Below are positions 16,499-24,745 of a DNA stretch of 38,242 nucleotides, in pieces. The notes under the pieces were generated by a model. That model saw only the letters and a program-made list of their open reading frames with translations. It ran no database searches and was not told the DNA's origin. The stretch is from Nitrospirota bacterium (GTDB lineage Bacteria; Nitrospirota; Nitrospiria; Nitrospirales; UBA8639): assembly GCA_003695915.1 (NCBI GenBank), contig RFGF01000101.1:1-38242 (forward strand), read 5' to 3'. How positions within the stretch are numbered: the first letter of the stretch is position 1; every line of letters starts with the position of its first letter. The position numbers and the translations under genes are program-made.

Positions 16499-17107
16499 TT
16501 ATGCAGTCAACGCCGTTTGCAGTTCTCGGTAGACGTGCATCAGGCGCTGATCTTCAAGCCGATACGCGAGCGATAACAGAATCATCCCGAAGGCAAGGAC
16601 GAGCAAGCCTAATGCCACGATTCCCAAGGCTAAAAGGACGCCACCGGCTGAGCGAAATCCACCGTCTATCCAGAACATCACCACAAACATAAGCGTGCCC
16701 ATTGCGACGAGAGTAAGCCAACCCATGGTCAAAATCGCTGAGGTCCATGGAATTCGTTTGACAAGGGTGAACACCAAGCCGCCTTGCTGCGGATCAGAAG
16801 CGATATCGATGGTTCCCTTGAGGGGCCATGCCGTACGAAATCGGAGCGAAAACAAACGGTACGAAGGTCGAACAACGATGACGGCTTGTTCCGGGAACCA
16901 TCGCGCCACGCCATGTGGAAGTTGCAAGGCACGATGCTGACCAAAGACAGTGTGTAAATGTGCAGGTTGAATTGTGAGGAGATCGCGCCGTCGGGCCACT
17001 CCGAACCCATACCGGCTTGTCCCGCCGTGGAGACTCGTGAATTGATACCAATCTCCAATAATGAGGGCCACAAACAGCAAAGCACCGAAGACCGTCGCGA
17101 GCATCAT
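16499..17107 (-). CDS. Membrane protein of unknown function
   Basis: 202 residues. One N-terminal transmembrane helix (MMLATVFGALLFVALIIGDW), a soluble middle (25-120), then two close C-terminal hydrophobic segments near 123-145 and 152-180. The start is an ATGATG pair with no clear ribosome-binding site. No motif recognised. It is divergent from tRNA-fMet. Confidence 0.6.
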   Translation of the reverse strand: MMLATVFGALLFVALIIGDWYQFTSLHGGTSRYGFGVARRRDLLTIQPAHLHTVFGQHRALQLPHGVARWFPEQAVIVVRPSYRLFSLRFRTAWPLKGTIDIASDPQQGGLVFTLVKRIPWTSAILTMGWLTLVAMGTLMFVVMFWIDGGFRSAGGVLLALGIVALGLLVLAFGMILLSLAYRLEDQRLMHVYRELQTALTA

Positions 17108-17146
17108 AACAGTGGGACAATATCACAGAGGCGAGATATTGCTGAA

Positions 17147-17159
17147 GAGTCGTCGACTC
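17147..17159. repeat. Palindrome upstream of the tRNA-fMet promoter
   Basis: A perfect palindrome, GAGTCG-T-CGACTC, ends 8 bp before the -35 element of the tRNA-fMet promoter, in the divergent spacer with the membrane-protein gene. It could be an operator, but 13 bp can arise by chance. Confidence 0.3.
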
Positions 17160-17167
17160 GTTATGCG

Positions 17168-17197
17168 TTGACTTGATGCGCGATTCTCGTCTAGTAT
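17168..17197 (+). promoter_or_regulatory. Sigma-70 promoter of tRNA-fMet
   Basis: TTGACT (17168-17173, 5/6), an 18-bp spacer and TAGTAT (17192-17197, 4/6). The start would be near 17204, so the precursor would have almost no 5' leader. Confidence 0.55.
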
Positions 17198-17204
17198 CGA
17201 TACC

Positions 17205-17278
<74 letters not shown>

Positions 17279-17313
17279 CTCTCCTTGGTGTTGATTCCCA
17301 CAAAAAGAGGTTG

Positions 17314-17350
17314 AGGCCCCTTCTCCCATGGAGGATGGGCCTTGTTCTTT
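17314..17350 (+). terminator. Intrinsic terminator after tRNA-fMet
   Basis: The outer stem AGGCCC (17314-17319)/GGGCCT (17337-17342) encloses an inner CTCC-CAT-GGAG stem, followed by TGTTCTTT. It lies 35 bp after the tRNA. Confidence 0.65.
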
Positions 17351-17519
17351 AAGCATCCCTGTGATTACGGCTTAATTTTCTGTGAACCTTGCCTTTGGTA
17401 CGAGTGGTTGCCGGATCATGCCTAAGAAAGGCTGTAGCGGCGGCGAATGACAAAAGGCCCTCTTCGGTACAAGCGGAGGGTCTCGCTTGCGGCGATTCGA
17501 TTACTGGAAAGGCTGCGGA

Positions 17520-19007
17520 ATGCTTTGTTATCACGTGCATGCCTATCGGTCTGTAGCTCGGTGTAAGTCGAGGCCGTACTCGGATCCATGGCCTTGGCCA
17601 AGAGTGATTTCGTGGACGGTCGTTTTAGGAGCAATCGTTCTGATCGCCGGATGTGGATACGATCCGATAGTGGTCAGCGATCGAGCCGGAATAGCGGAAG
17701 GCGCGACCAATGATGGGAGGGCGGTCGTGCTTTTTCGCCTTTTCGTCACAGAAGAGGGTCGATCGCCGATGCTGTCTCCTGTTCGATGGTCATTCGAGTC
17801 CTTTGAAATGGGGCTTGCACGTATTGATGCCGGCGAACAGATGAAACGCGTGCAAGTGTTGTCCCCCTCATCAGCACTCGCGTCACAAGGATGGATGTTC
17901 ATGAAGATGAATCCCGGACGCTATCAACTATGGATTGTTCCCCCAGCGGGATCGCTGAGCATTCTCGGTGCCCAAGACACTCACCGAACGATCCCGGACA
18001 TTCATCTCGATATCCCATCGGGTGCCAGGTGGGTCTATGCCGGTTCTCTGCATCTTGTCTGTTCGCCACGAGCGGGCTTTTGGGGAAATATGATGCCCAC
18101 GCATTGCGCCAACACGGTGAACGTGGTCAATGAAGCGCAAGCGGCTCGCCGGGTGATTGAGCAGGTGGCACGGCGCCCTGTGCCGTTCATAGTCAGATTG
18201 GGAGTCCCGCATCGGTGGAAAGTGAATGATTCTCGGTTGCGTACGGTCATGCCGATCGTCAAAGCCCAGAAAAAGCCGATTCGTTGGGTTCGGCCCGATT
18301 GGCGTCGCCGGGCATTGGAGCGTGTGGGAATAACGCCTCAGGGTGTGGAATGGTCGATGTGGGGGTTTGGAGGGATCAGTACCATCGCGTATCTATTGTA
18401 CTTGCCATTTGGGATTCTCACCGGTGAACTTTTGGGCGCCTCTGATCAGGACACATGGAAGGATTGTGTCGATCGGTGGCAGGAAACGTTCCAACAAAGC
18501 GATCTTCAACGGCACTGGAACCAAATGATGCGCCGTGCTTTGGAAATGAAGGTGAATGGCCTTGCCCACGACAGAAGGTCACACGCCGCTCGTTCCGACG
18601 CTGAGCCTGCGGTTTTTATCTGGGAAACCGGCGTTGAACGCGTGCAACTTCGAGAATGCGAGGAACGCGGATCGTTTTGTCTCGAACTAGCAGTTCGTCT
18701 GCAGATTCGTGAACGATCGGCTGAGGAAGGTCAATTGGTATACGACGGGTTTTTGCTCTATTCCAATCCTGCTGCTCGCCCAGTGCCGTTTTCTGAGCAG
18801 CCGTTCTCGCAGGCTCAGCTTCCTGTTTATCGGACCTATGAGATCCCATTGTCGGATCGCGCACCGTGCCGCAATCTCAAATTTTATTGTGCGGATGAAA
18901 ATGCGAGGCTGCTTCACGAGGAAGTGAGCCAGGTGTTTTCACGGATGATCAGCTACTTTTTGACAGATCTGGGGATCAATGCCGAGACGTCACAGGACGC
19001 CCATTAG
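17520..19007 (+). CDS. Large lipoprotein of unknown function
   Basis: 495 residues from ATG 17520, which follows GGAAAGG; a TTG at 17487 in the same frame is an alternative. A long N-region ends in a hydrophobic stretch and lipobox (VVLGAIVLIAGCGYDP), predicting lipidation at the Cys near residue 46. The N-terminal half after the lipobox is rich in short strands and resembles carbohydrate- or surface-binding beta proteins. A second hydrophobic stretch (GISTIAYLLYLPFGILTGELLG, about 290-312) could be a membrane or amphipathic segment. No family recognised. It is convergent with mlaA. Confidence 0.7.
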   Translation: MLCYHVHAYRSVARCKSRPYSDPWPWPRVISWTVVLGAIVLIAGCGYDPIVVSDRAGIAEGATNDGRAVVLFRLFVTEEGRSPMLSPVRWSFESFEMGLARIDAGEQMKRVQVLSPSSALASQGWMFMKMNPGRYQLWIVPPAGSLSILGAQDTHRTIPDIHLDIPSGARWVYAGSLHLVCSPRAGFWGNMMPTHCANTVNVVNEAQAARRVIEQVARRPVPFIVRLGVPHRWKVNDSRLRTVMPIVKAQKKPIRWVRPDWRRRALERVGITPQGVEWSMWGFGGISTIAYLLYLPFGILTGELLGASDQDTWKDCVDRWQETFQQSDLQRHWNQMMRRALEMKVNGLAHDRRSHAARSDAEPAVFIWETGVERVQLRECEERGSFCLELAVRLQIRERSAEEGQLVYDGFLLYSNPAARPVPFSEQPFSQAQLPVYRTYEIPLSDRAPCRNLKFYCADENARLLHEEVSQVFSRMISYFLTDLGINAETSQDAH

Positions 19008-19058
19008 GTCTAGGTCGCCGATCACATCGCTATGTCCTGAGAGAGCAGTTTCCGAAAT

Positions 19059-19961
19059 TTATTCTCGAATCGCTTTTGCCCGCTTTTGAAGGTAAGCGTT
19101 TCTCACTGCCCCATACAGATCGACGGTTCCCTCTTCTACGCCTTGGAAGCGTTCTAAATTCAGTGCGCGAAAGTTGACGGTTTCGCCGGATCGGTATCCT
19201 AATTGCGAGAGGGTAATGGTGGTATCGTGTGTGACCAATCGTGGGGCATCGGCAATTTCGATCAACGGCAGAACCAGCCAGTTGAACGGATCCAGAAAAA
19301 GATCCCCAATGTAGCCCACTCCATCTCGTACTGTGAACGAGCCGAGAAAGGGAATAACGAGATACGGACCTGCTGGCATACCGTATACGGCTAGTGTTTG
19401 ACCTGTATCTTCATCAGGGGTTTCCATATCGAACATGTATGTAGCCGGATCGAACAATCCTCCCACTCCTAAGGTCGAATTTATGGCAAACCGGCTGAGT
19501 TCGATGCCTGCGCCAGAAAATTTAGCTTGAAAGATATTATTGAGAAATCGAGGGGCTGTCCGGAGATTTTGGATCGCATTAAAAATAGATTGTTGAACAT
19601 CAGGCGGGATGAAAAAATTGTACACTCGGGCTACAGGTTTAATGAGGTATTTGTCGAGCCGGTAGTTAAATTCGAACGCCAGCACGTTATAGGCTTCCCA
19701 TGGATCGTACTCGTCGATGTCTTCTCCCGGTTCGGCAAACGGGTCATACGCCAAGTCGGCAGCGGCTTCTCCATCGTTCATGTTATGGATTTCATCTTCG
19801 GTCGATAAGGAACTCGCCTGCTCGTCAATCACCGCCTTCGTGGGAAGAGGGGCGGTTTCGGAAATGGATGGCCCCCGGGTAGCACAGCCGGGACTGGTTA
19901 TGGCGACGAGGAACACTGCAAGGAACAATAGACATCCACGCCGATGTAGTTTCTCAGTCAA
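19059..19961 (-). CDS. mlaA: MlaA (VacJ) outer-membrane lipid-asymmetry lipoprotein
   Basis: 300 residues. A lipobox signal (LVAITSPGC) is followed by the MlaA domain: DPWEAYNVLAFEFNYRLDKYLIKPVARVY, then NLRTAPRFLNNIFQAKF, GVGGLFDPA, DTGQTLAVYGMPAGPYLVIPFLG and the conserved DPFNW. MlaA forms a ring in the outer membrane that removes mislocalised phospholipids from the outer leaflet and hands them to periplasmic MlaC. The start is TTG at 19961, decided by GAGGAGG five bases upstream; no in-frame ATG fits. mlaBCDEF are not nearby. Confidence 0.95.
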   Translation of the reverse strand: MTEKLHRRGCLLFLAVFLVAITSPGCATRGPSISETAPLPTKAVIDEQASSLSTEDEIHNMNDGEAAADLAYDPFAEPGEDIDEYDPWEAYNVLAFEFNYRLDKYLIKPVARVYNFFIPPDVQQSIFNAIQNLRTAPRFLNNIFQAKFSGAGIELSRFAINSTLGVGGLFDPATYMFDMETPDEDTGQTLAVYGMPAGPYLVIPFLGSFTVRDGVGYIGDLFLDPFNWLVLPLIEIADAPRLVTHDTTITLSQLGYRSGETVNFRALNLERFQGVEEGTVDLYGAVRNAYLQKRAKAIRE

Positions 19962-20102
19962 ATGAACCTCCTCTTTTGTCCTCTCGCTCGATCAATGTTT
20001 GATATGAGCCCGAAAGCCTTCATTGATGAATCTCCGTTTCATGCTGTCGACGAATATGAGCGGACGTGATGGAAGAGCGCATTTCAGATGAACGAGACAA
20101 TG

Positions 20103-20131
20103 AATCTAACAGAAATACCAAAAGAAGCCAA
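20103..20131 (-). promoter_or_regulatory. Possible mlaA promoter
   Basis: Minus strand: TTGGCT (20131-20126), a 17-bp spacer and TAGATT (20108-20103, 4/6) preceded by TGT as an extended -10. It lies about 140 bp upstream of the mlaA TTG. Confidence 0.4.
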
Positions 20132-20178
20132 TAAAAAATGGTCAGGGTTGCACTGTGGCTAATTGTTAAAAGATCGGC

Positions 20179-20206
20179 CTGACATGTTTTCTTACACGGA
20201 TATCAT
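20179..20206 (+). promoter_or_regulatory. Promoter candidate for the sigma-factor gene
   Basis: CTGACA (20179-20184, 5/6), a 16-bp spacer and TATCAT (20201-20206, 5/6). The predicted start near 20213 leaves about 244 nt of leader before ATG 20457. Confidence 0.5.
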
Positions 20207-20456
20207 CTCGAAAATCTGAACCCCTTTTAGTCGATTATCTGCCGCCTATGGCCTTTAGACAGGCATGTTGTCTGTAAAAGATCTCGACAGCAGCTTAGTT
20301 TTTTTAACGGCTTGCCTTCTCAATCGGTCTCTAATATGCAGAAAACTCAAACAAATTCATGTAAATTTCACATGGCGCACTGGCATTGTGTTTGCTGGTC
20401 TTTATCGTGATCGAGGACGAGAACCAAGCGAACTGTACACCTCAGGGAGCGTGTTC

Positions 20457-22019
20457 ATGAACGACCTTCTGCTTGATGCCAGCAACGAACAGTTATTCGA
20501 TGAATTGCCAGAATCCGATGAGACGGTCGAAAATCTTGAAGCATTAGATGGGCCGGACGGCTATCTGCCTTTGTATCTCAAAGAAATTGGCCGTGTCGCT
20601 TTGCTGGATAAGATTGGAGAAGCCTCGCTGGGGAAGCAGATCGAGCGAGGGCGCCGAGAAATTGAAGCGGTCCTTTTTTCTCTCCCTCTGACGGTGAAAA
20701 AGGTGAATGCAGCGATTGAGCAAGTGGTATCGGGCGAGATAGCGCTTCGCGAACTTGTTCAATTGCCTGAATCGGCGTATCTGGCTGCTCGCGATGGGAA
20801 GGCTGCCTTGGCTAAAGATGAGGTCAAAGCCCTAGGCCGAGCCTACCGAACGATGATCGTGAATCATCTCATGGAACTTTTATCGCTCGCTCGGAGCTAC
20901 CTCGGGCTTTTCGCTACTCGGGAAGCCGGAACAAGGAAGCGCTTATCATCCAATCGAGAGCTGGCACGCTTAAAACGTACGCTAGTCAAAAAAGCCCAAA
21001 CCATCAAATGGCAGCCAGCATGGCGAGAACGGCTCATCGCGCAGCTGTTGATGATCAAAACGGAACTCCAAGCCGTGATCCATGAAGCTGTGCCTCAATC
21101 CGGCGATGTCTCTTCGACCGAGGGTGCGTCTCAGATGCGAGCGCGGAAAAAATCGTTGATCTTAGCCGACCGTGATTGTTCGCATGAACACAAGCTCCGG
21201 CAGTATGAAGAAACCATTTTGTTCATGCGAGCGGAGGAATTCCTTCTGGAGATGCAGCGCCTCGAGCAGGCTCAACAAATCATGGAAGGCGCCAAGCGCG
21301 GGCTGTTCGAGGCTAATCTTCGATTGGTGGTCAGTGTGGCGAAGCGGTATGTTCGCCGCGGCTTGGATTTGCTCGATCTTATCCAAGAAGGCAACATTGG
21401 CCTTATGAAAGCCGTCGAACGGTTTGAATACGGGCGTGGTTATAAATTTAGTACCTATGCCACATGGTGGATTCGCCAAGCGATCACCCGTGCGTTAGCC
21501 GATCAGTCGAGGACGATTCGCTTGCCCGTGCATATTTCCGACGGGCTCGTAAAATTGCGCCGGATTGTCGAAAAATTGACGCGACAATTGGGACGCGAAC
21601 CGATGGCCTCGGATATCGCCGGCCACATGGGGCTACCGTTAGATCGGGTTCTCGACCTGATGTCGGTCGCTAAGGGAACGCTGTCTTTTGAAACCGCTAT
21701 CAGTGACGAGGACAGCTCTCGTTTAGAAGACATGATGGAGGATACGGAAAGCGTCACACCACTCGAGTCGGCTGAACGAGTTGATTTACAACGGCAAGTC
21801 AACGCCGTGCTGGCGACGTTGTCGCCCCGCGAGGCTCATATCATTCGGCGCCGTTTTGGCATCGGATGTTTGTCCGATGCCACATTGGAGGAGATCGGAC
21901 AGGAATTTGCTGTGACGCGCGAACGCATTCGGCAGATTGAAGAGCGAGCTCTCAGCAAATTACGGGACCCCCAGCGGAATCATGCATTGCGAGGGTGTCT
22001 TCGATCCCCCTACGACTGA
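20457..22019 (+). CDS. RNA polymerase sigma factor, RpoD/SigA family, lacking region 1.1
   Basis: 520 residues from ATG 20457, which has AGGGAG upstream at good spacing. Region 1.2 ([12 protein letters not shown], 34-45) comes almost at once, so the inhibitory region 1.1 is missing. A long non-conserved region (about 75-270) is present, as in many primary sigmas. Regions 2.1-2.4 (about 284-360) include [39 protein letters not shown] and [18 protein letters not shown]. The -10 contact residues (Q and T of WWIRQAIT) are retained. Region 3 and the sigma finger (about 365-432) end in [10 protein letters not shown]. Region 4.2 ([25 protein letters not shown], 476-500) keeps the -35 reading helix [10 protein letters not shown]. 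It should read ordinary TTGACA/TATAAT promoters. It may be the main sigma or a second RpoD-like copy. Confidence 0.88.
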   Translation: MNDLLLDASNEQLFDELPESDETVENLEALDGPDGYLPLYLKEIGRVALLDKIGEASLGKQIERGRREIEAVLFSLPLTVKKVNAAIEQVVSGEIALRELVQLPESAYLAARDGKAALAKDEVKALGRAYRTMIVNHLMELLSLARSYLGLFATREAGTRKRLSSNRELARLKRTLVKKAQTIKWQPAWRERLIAQLLMIKTELQAVIHEAVPQSGDVSSTEGASQMRARKKSLILADRDCSHEHKLRQYEETILFMRAEEFLLEMQRLEQAQQIMEGAKRGLFEANLRLVVSVAKRYVRRGLDLLDLIQEGNIGLMKAVERFEYGRGYKFSTYATWWIRQAITRALADQSRTIRLPVHISDGLVKLRRIVEKLTRQLGREPMASDIAGHMGLPLDRVLDLMSVAKGTLSFETAISDEDSSRLEDMMEDTESVTPLESAERVDLQRQVNAVLATLSPREAHIIRRRFGIGCLSDATLEEIGQEFAVTRERIRQIEERALSKLRDPQRNHALRGCLRSPYD

Positions 22020-22032
22020 GCCAAAGGTCTTG

Positions 22033-22062
22033 CGCCTGTACTTGGTTGTTCCAATAGAGGCG
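22033..22062. terminator. Possible bidirectional hairpin between convergent genes
   Basis: CGCCT (22033-22037)/AGGCG (22058-22062) encloses TTGG-TTGTT-CCAA, between the sigma-gene stop and the pentapeptide-gene stop. There is no T-run on either side, so termination here is uncertain. Confidence 0.3.
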
Positions 22063-22073
22063 ATGGCCGAATC

Positions 22074-22745
22074 TCAGGCGGATGACGGAGGAAAAGGAAT
22101 ATCGAGTTCAGTGTCTTGCGCGCCGGAGAATGTGGGGCCCGAAGCGGATGGTTTCTCAATTCCTGGGAGAGCATCATCGAGAATGGCATTTTCGATATCG
22201 CTTTCTCGCAGGTCAGCCCACGACAAATCTGCATGGGTCAAATCCGCTCCGCATAAATTAGCTCGATACAAATTCGCACCCCGGAGATTCGCGTACCGCA
22301 AATCCGCGCCGTGTAAATTGGCATATTGGAGGTCACTCCAAAACAGGTCGGCATTTTGCAAATTTGCCCATCCCAAATTCGCTCGACGAAATCGTGCATT
22401 GCGAAGATTTGCGTTCTGGAAGTTAGCCCCACGTAGATCGGCCTCATCGAAATTCGCTCCGCGCAAAAGAGCATCATGAAAATCAGCTTGAGGAAGGCGA
22501 GCAGCACGAAATTGCTGGCCTGATAAATCGACGCCAGGTGGCGTAACCCATGTTTCTACCAGCCGCTCAGGCAATTCGTGTTGTGCTTCAGAGCCGGACG
22601 CGGGAGAGGAGGACATACGTGGTTGGGCTTTCCATTGGGCATGGGCCTGAAGAAGCGCCTCGCGTTCCCGCTGTCGCCGTGATGGCTTTTGGGGTTCGCC
22701 TAGAAAGGTGTCTTGGGGTGTTTCGGGCTTGCGCTCATGTTTCAT
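22074..22745 (-). CDS. Pentapeptide-repeat protein
   Basis: 223 residues. About 24 tandem A(D/N)LXX repeats run from residue 73 to 193 (for example DLRGANFQNANLRNARF, NLHGADLRYANLRGANL), enough for roughly six coils of a right-handed quadrilateral beta-helix. The first ~70 residues are charged and Pro/Gln-rich with no signal peptide. The last 30 are acidic. No catalytic domain. Some family members mimic DNA and protect gyrase; most have no known role, and nothing here assigns one. The upstream ribosome-binding site is weak. It converges with the sigma-factor gene. Confidence 0.85.
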   Translation of the reverse strand: MKHERKPETPQDTFLGEPQKPSRRQREREALLQAHAQWKAQPRMSSSPASGSEAQHELPERLVETWVTPPGVDLSGQQFRAARLPQADFHDALLRGANFDEADLRGANFQNANLRNARFRRANLGWANLQNADLFWSDLQYANLHGADLRYANLRGANLYRANLCGADLTHADLSWADLRESDIENAILDDALPGIEKPSASGPTFSGAQDTELDIPFPPSSA

Positions 22746-23519
22746 GGAGACATTCGCCCTTTCGATCTCGCTGCGAGTAAGGAATCAATCTGTGGGGGCT
22801 CGATCGCTACGCACAGTCGCTACCATATCCCGAATGCCGTCCAAGAGTCCAGACAAAAATTCATGACAAAAAGCCCGAACATTAGCGTAATGCGGAATCC
22901 GCATGGGCGAGAAAAAGCGCATGGATACTGGCCGAACGACCTTAGTGAGGCAGCCAACCTTTTCTTTGGCGCCCGTGTCTTTTCGTTGAGGCTCGCCAGC
23001 GGTCGATGGAGTCCTCTGAGCCGTGACATGCTGTGTTTGTGACCCGAGAAAATCCCCGGTTGGCACTGTCAGGAGATCTTGGATGGGCTATTTGAACATG
23101 AACCTGGCTCCCAATTGAATCAGGCTTGGCGAGCAACTATGAAGTGCCCTGTTGCGGTGAGCGCCTTGAGCAAGGTCTACTCAAAGACGAGGTCCAACCA
23201 GATCGTTGCCGCCATGACTTTTGAGGATCGAGCGTTGAGGCGGTATGGAAAACAGTCTAGAACCGGTCATATATTGACCCAAGCGTAGGGTCTTGGATTT
23301 TGGGGTGCTATCGACACATCTTGCGTCGCTCTCAAGGCGACTCGATATCTTATATCTCATCTCCATTGGCTTCGAAAGAAACCGAAGAGAGATTAATACT
23401 ACTTAACAACGCTTTGAAACGATCTATGTAAGCTGTTCGGTCTCATGGCCAAAAATCATCTACCCTCGTTGTCATGCGTACACAGCAATGTCGTTCGCAG
23501 GAGAGAATCAATAGCGGTT
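22746..23519. other. Gene-poor stretch; no convincing gene
   Basis: Only short overlapping frames occur. The best is a minus-strand frame at 22785-23066 (93 codons, GTG start, no Shine-Dalgarno), ending 40 bp upstream of the pentapeptide gene. Its second half (SMRFFSPMRIPHYANVR) reads somewhat like protein, but no family is recognised. A plus-strand frame at 23079-23288 is no better. No tRNA, insertion sequence or CRISPR array is visible. Together with the pseudogene next to it, this looks like decayed DNA. Confidence 0.5.
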
Positions 23520-23561
23520 GATCAGGAAATGAAGAATGATGATCAGGAAATGTAGAATGAG
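23520..23561. repeat. Two tandem copies of a 21-bp repeat
   Basis: Two adjacent 21-bp units (23520-23540 and 23541-23561) both begin GATCAGGAAATG and differ at two positions. The period is seven codons. It lies just past the 3' end of the HD-GYP relic, consistent with slippage in non-functional DNA. Confidence 0.75.
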
Positions 23562-23684
23562 AAAATGGGGACCGACATGTCCCGGTACGATCGATCTGAA
23601 GGAACAAGGCCATTTGGGAGCGGCTCAAATTCAAATGTTCTAACGCGCTGATCGGCACGTCTTGGAGGCAGGCGAACAGATCGC

Positions 23685-24335
23685 TCAATGGACACGTGCG
23701 GATTGCATACGAAACCGATCTTTACGGCTTCCTGACGCGTCTGAGTCAGTGCATAGAGCAACAGACATGATTGGGTCAGGGTGCAACGGTTGGTGCTCGT
23801 CGCGTTTCCCGTCGAGCCGTCACTCAATATCGTCCATCGTGCGCTCAGCCTGACAATGATTTTCTCGGCAATTTGAGACCGAAGATTTGTCCTGCATGCG
23901 CACTGCGAAAAATGTCTTTGCCCGCTCCAAGGATCGGCCAATAGGCTCTGGCGACCTTGTGGAATGGTTCACGTGTTCATGAAAGAGACGACGACGCGCG
24001 CGGTTGCGAGAATCGTCCGGGGCAGTAGCGATTGGTAATGGCTCGTGTCGAACAATTCGATCGTGTTCCTGATGCGCCGAGTCGCTATCTGGATTCGTAA
24101 TGTCCGTCGGCGCGAGGTCTTCTAATAAAAGAGGACGAGCGATCGGATCGACATCTGACCACATAAGATTATAGAACAGTTTCTGGGTTTCGATTCGCCG
24201 AATACCGTGAATCTCGTTTTCTGACACAATCTTGCGCTGACTTTTGATCAAGGCATATTTCCACCAAGAGCAGTCCGATTTGACATAAAGACCGATTTGA
24301 AGTTGAGCGAGATTTTCTAAAGGAATAATAGCCAT
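23685..24335 (-). pseudogene. Frameshifted relic of a DUF3391/HD-GYP c-di-GMP phosphodiesterase gene
   Basis: The 5' part is open for 171 codons (24335-23820). Its first ~70 residues are a recognisable DUF3391 domain (IIPLENLAQLQIGLYVKSDCSWW, then a helix and QKLFYN), the N-terminal domain of many HD-GYP phosphodiesterases. After about residue 125 the likeness jumps between frames. One frame reads ARAYWPILGAGKDIFRSAHAG (about 23955-23890), the next AEKIIVRL. Then the original frame, beyond a TGA at 23820-23822, reads RLDGKRDEHQPLH, resembling the lead-in to HD-GYP. No HD or GYP catalytic motif follows; the frame ends at 23685. No ribosome-binding site is seen. DUF3391 is seen directly; the HD-GYP assignment is inferred. 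Confidence 0.6.
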
Positions 24336-24745
24336 AAGAGGCTGGGTGCGCGTGGAAGCGAGACGGGTTCATGGCCGAAGAACGAGGAGGCCGCTTGCAC
24401 ACACGTCAAAATTGAGTCCCTTGCAGCCGACACGGTTAACAGCATCCTCGACATCCGTGCAAGCCTTATAAAAGGAGAAAGGCGTGGCATGAGATGCACC
24501 TGCCAGCTCTCAGATCGGATGGGTCAGTGAAACTCCGAAGATCTCGAACTCACACGCGATAGAAGAAAGGCCTTGAGAATCCTACCAAATCAGCAGGCAG
24601 ACTTGACGACACTCTCAACATTTGGGCTGAAATTCTCTTCGATCGCTTGGGCGGGATTGACGAGATCGGCTGCGACGATCATGATGAAACCGTGCTGAAA
24701 GGCTTCCAGCGAGAGAAGAGATACCTGCAGAACTGGTGAGGGAGA
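24336..24745. other. 410-bp stretch without a supported gene
   Basis: It contains an 8-bp perfect inverted repeat (listed separately). It also contains a minus-strand frame ending at 24590-24592 that reads EAFQHGFIMIVAADLVNPAQ but has no proper start; it may be a fragment of a lost gene. AAAGGAG at 24471 precedes an ATG opening only 13 codons. Confidence 0.4.
24393..24464. repeat. Inverted repeat GCTTGCAC ... GTGCAAGC
   Basis: Perfect 8-bp arms at 24393-24400 and 24457-24464, 56 bp apart. They could close the base of a structured RNA or be protein-binding half-sites. The interior does not match any riboswitch core I know. Confidence 0.4.

Larger units (their letters stand above)
19962..20456. 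other. 495-bp divergent spacer between mlaA and the sigma-factor gene
   Basis: No gene is supported. It holds a minus-strand promoter candidate for mlaA, a plus-strand promoter candidate for the sigma gene, and an inverted repeat GTCAGG (20141-20146)/CCTGAC (20178-20183) whose right arm overlaps the sigma -35 element. The sigma reading frame is open from 20265, but the added 64 residues are AT-rich and unlike sigma factors. The remaining ~240 nt would be a long untranslated leader. Confidence 0.5.

Noticed and set aside
20265-20456. 64-residue N-terminal extension of the sigma factor
   Set aside because: AT-rich, unlike region 1.1, and a good ribosome site serves ATG 20457.
21937-22479. 180-codon plus-strand ORF rich in Lys, Arg, Phe and Ala
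   Set aside because: It is the antisense of the pentapeptide-repeat gene; its periodic composition is produced by the repeat codons, and it overlaps the end of the sigma-factor gene.
22713-23042. 109-codon plus-strand ORF
   Set aside because: No ribosome-binding site or recognisable features, and it overlaps the pentapeptide gene start on the other strand.
24393-24464. Possible c-di-GMP riboswitch, given the nearby HD-GYP relic
   Set aside because: The inverted repeat does not enclose the conserved c-di-GMP-I core sequences, so only the repeat is reported.
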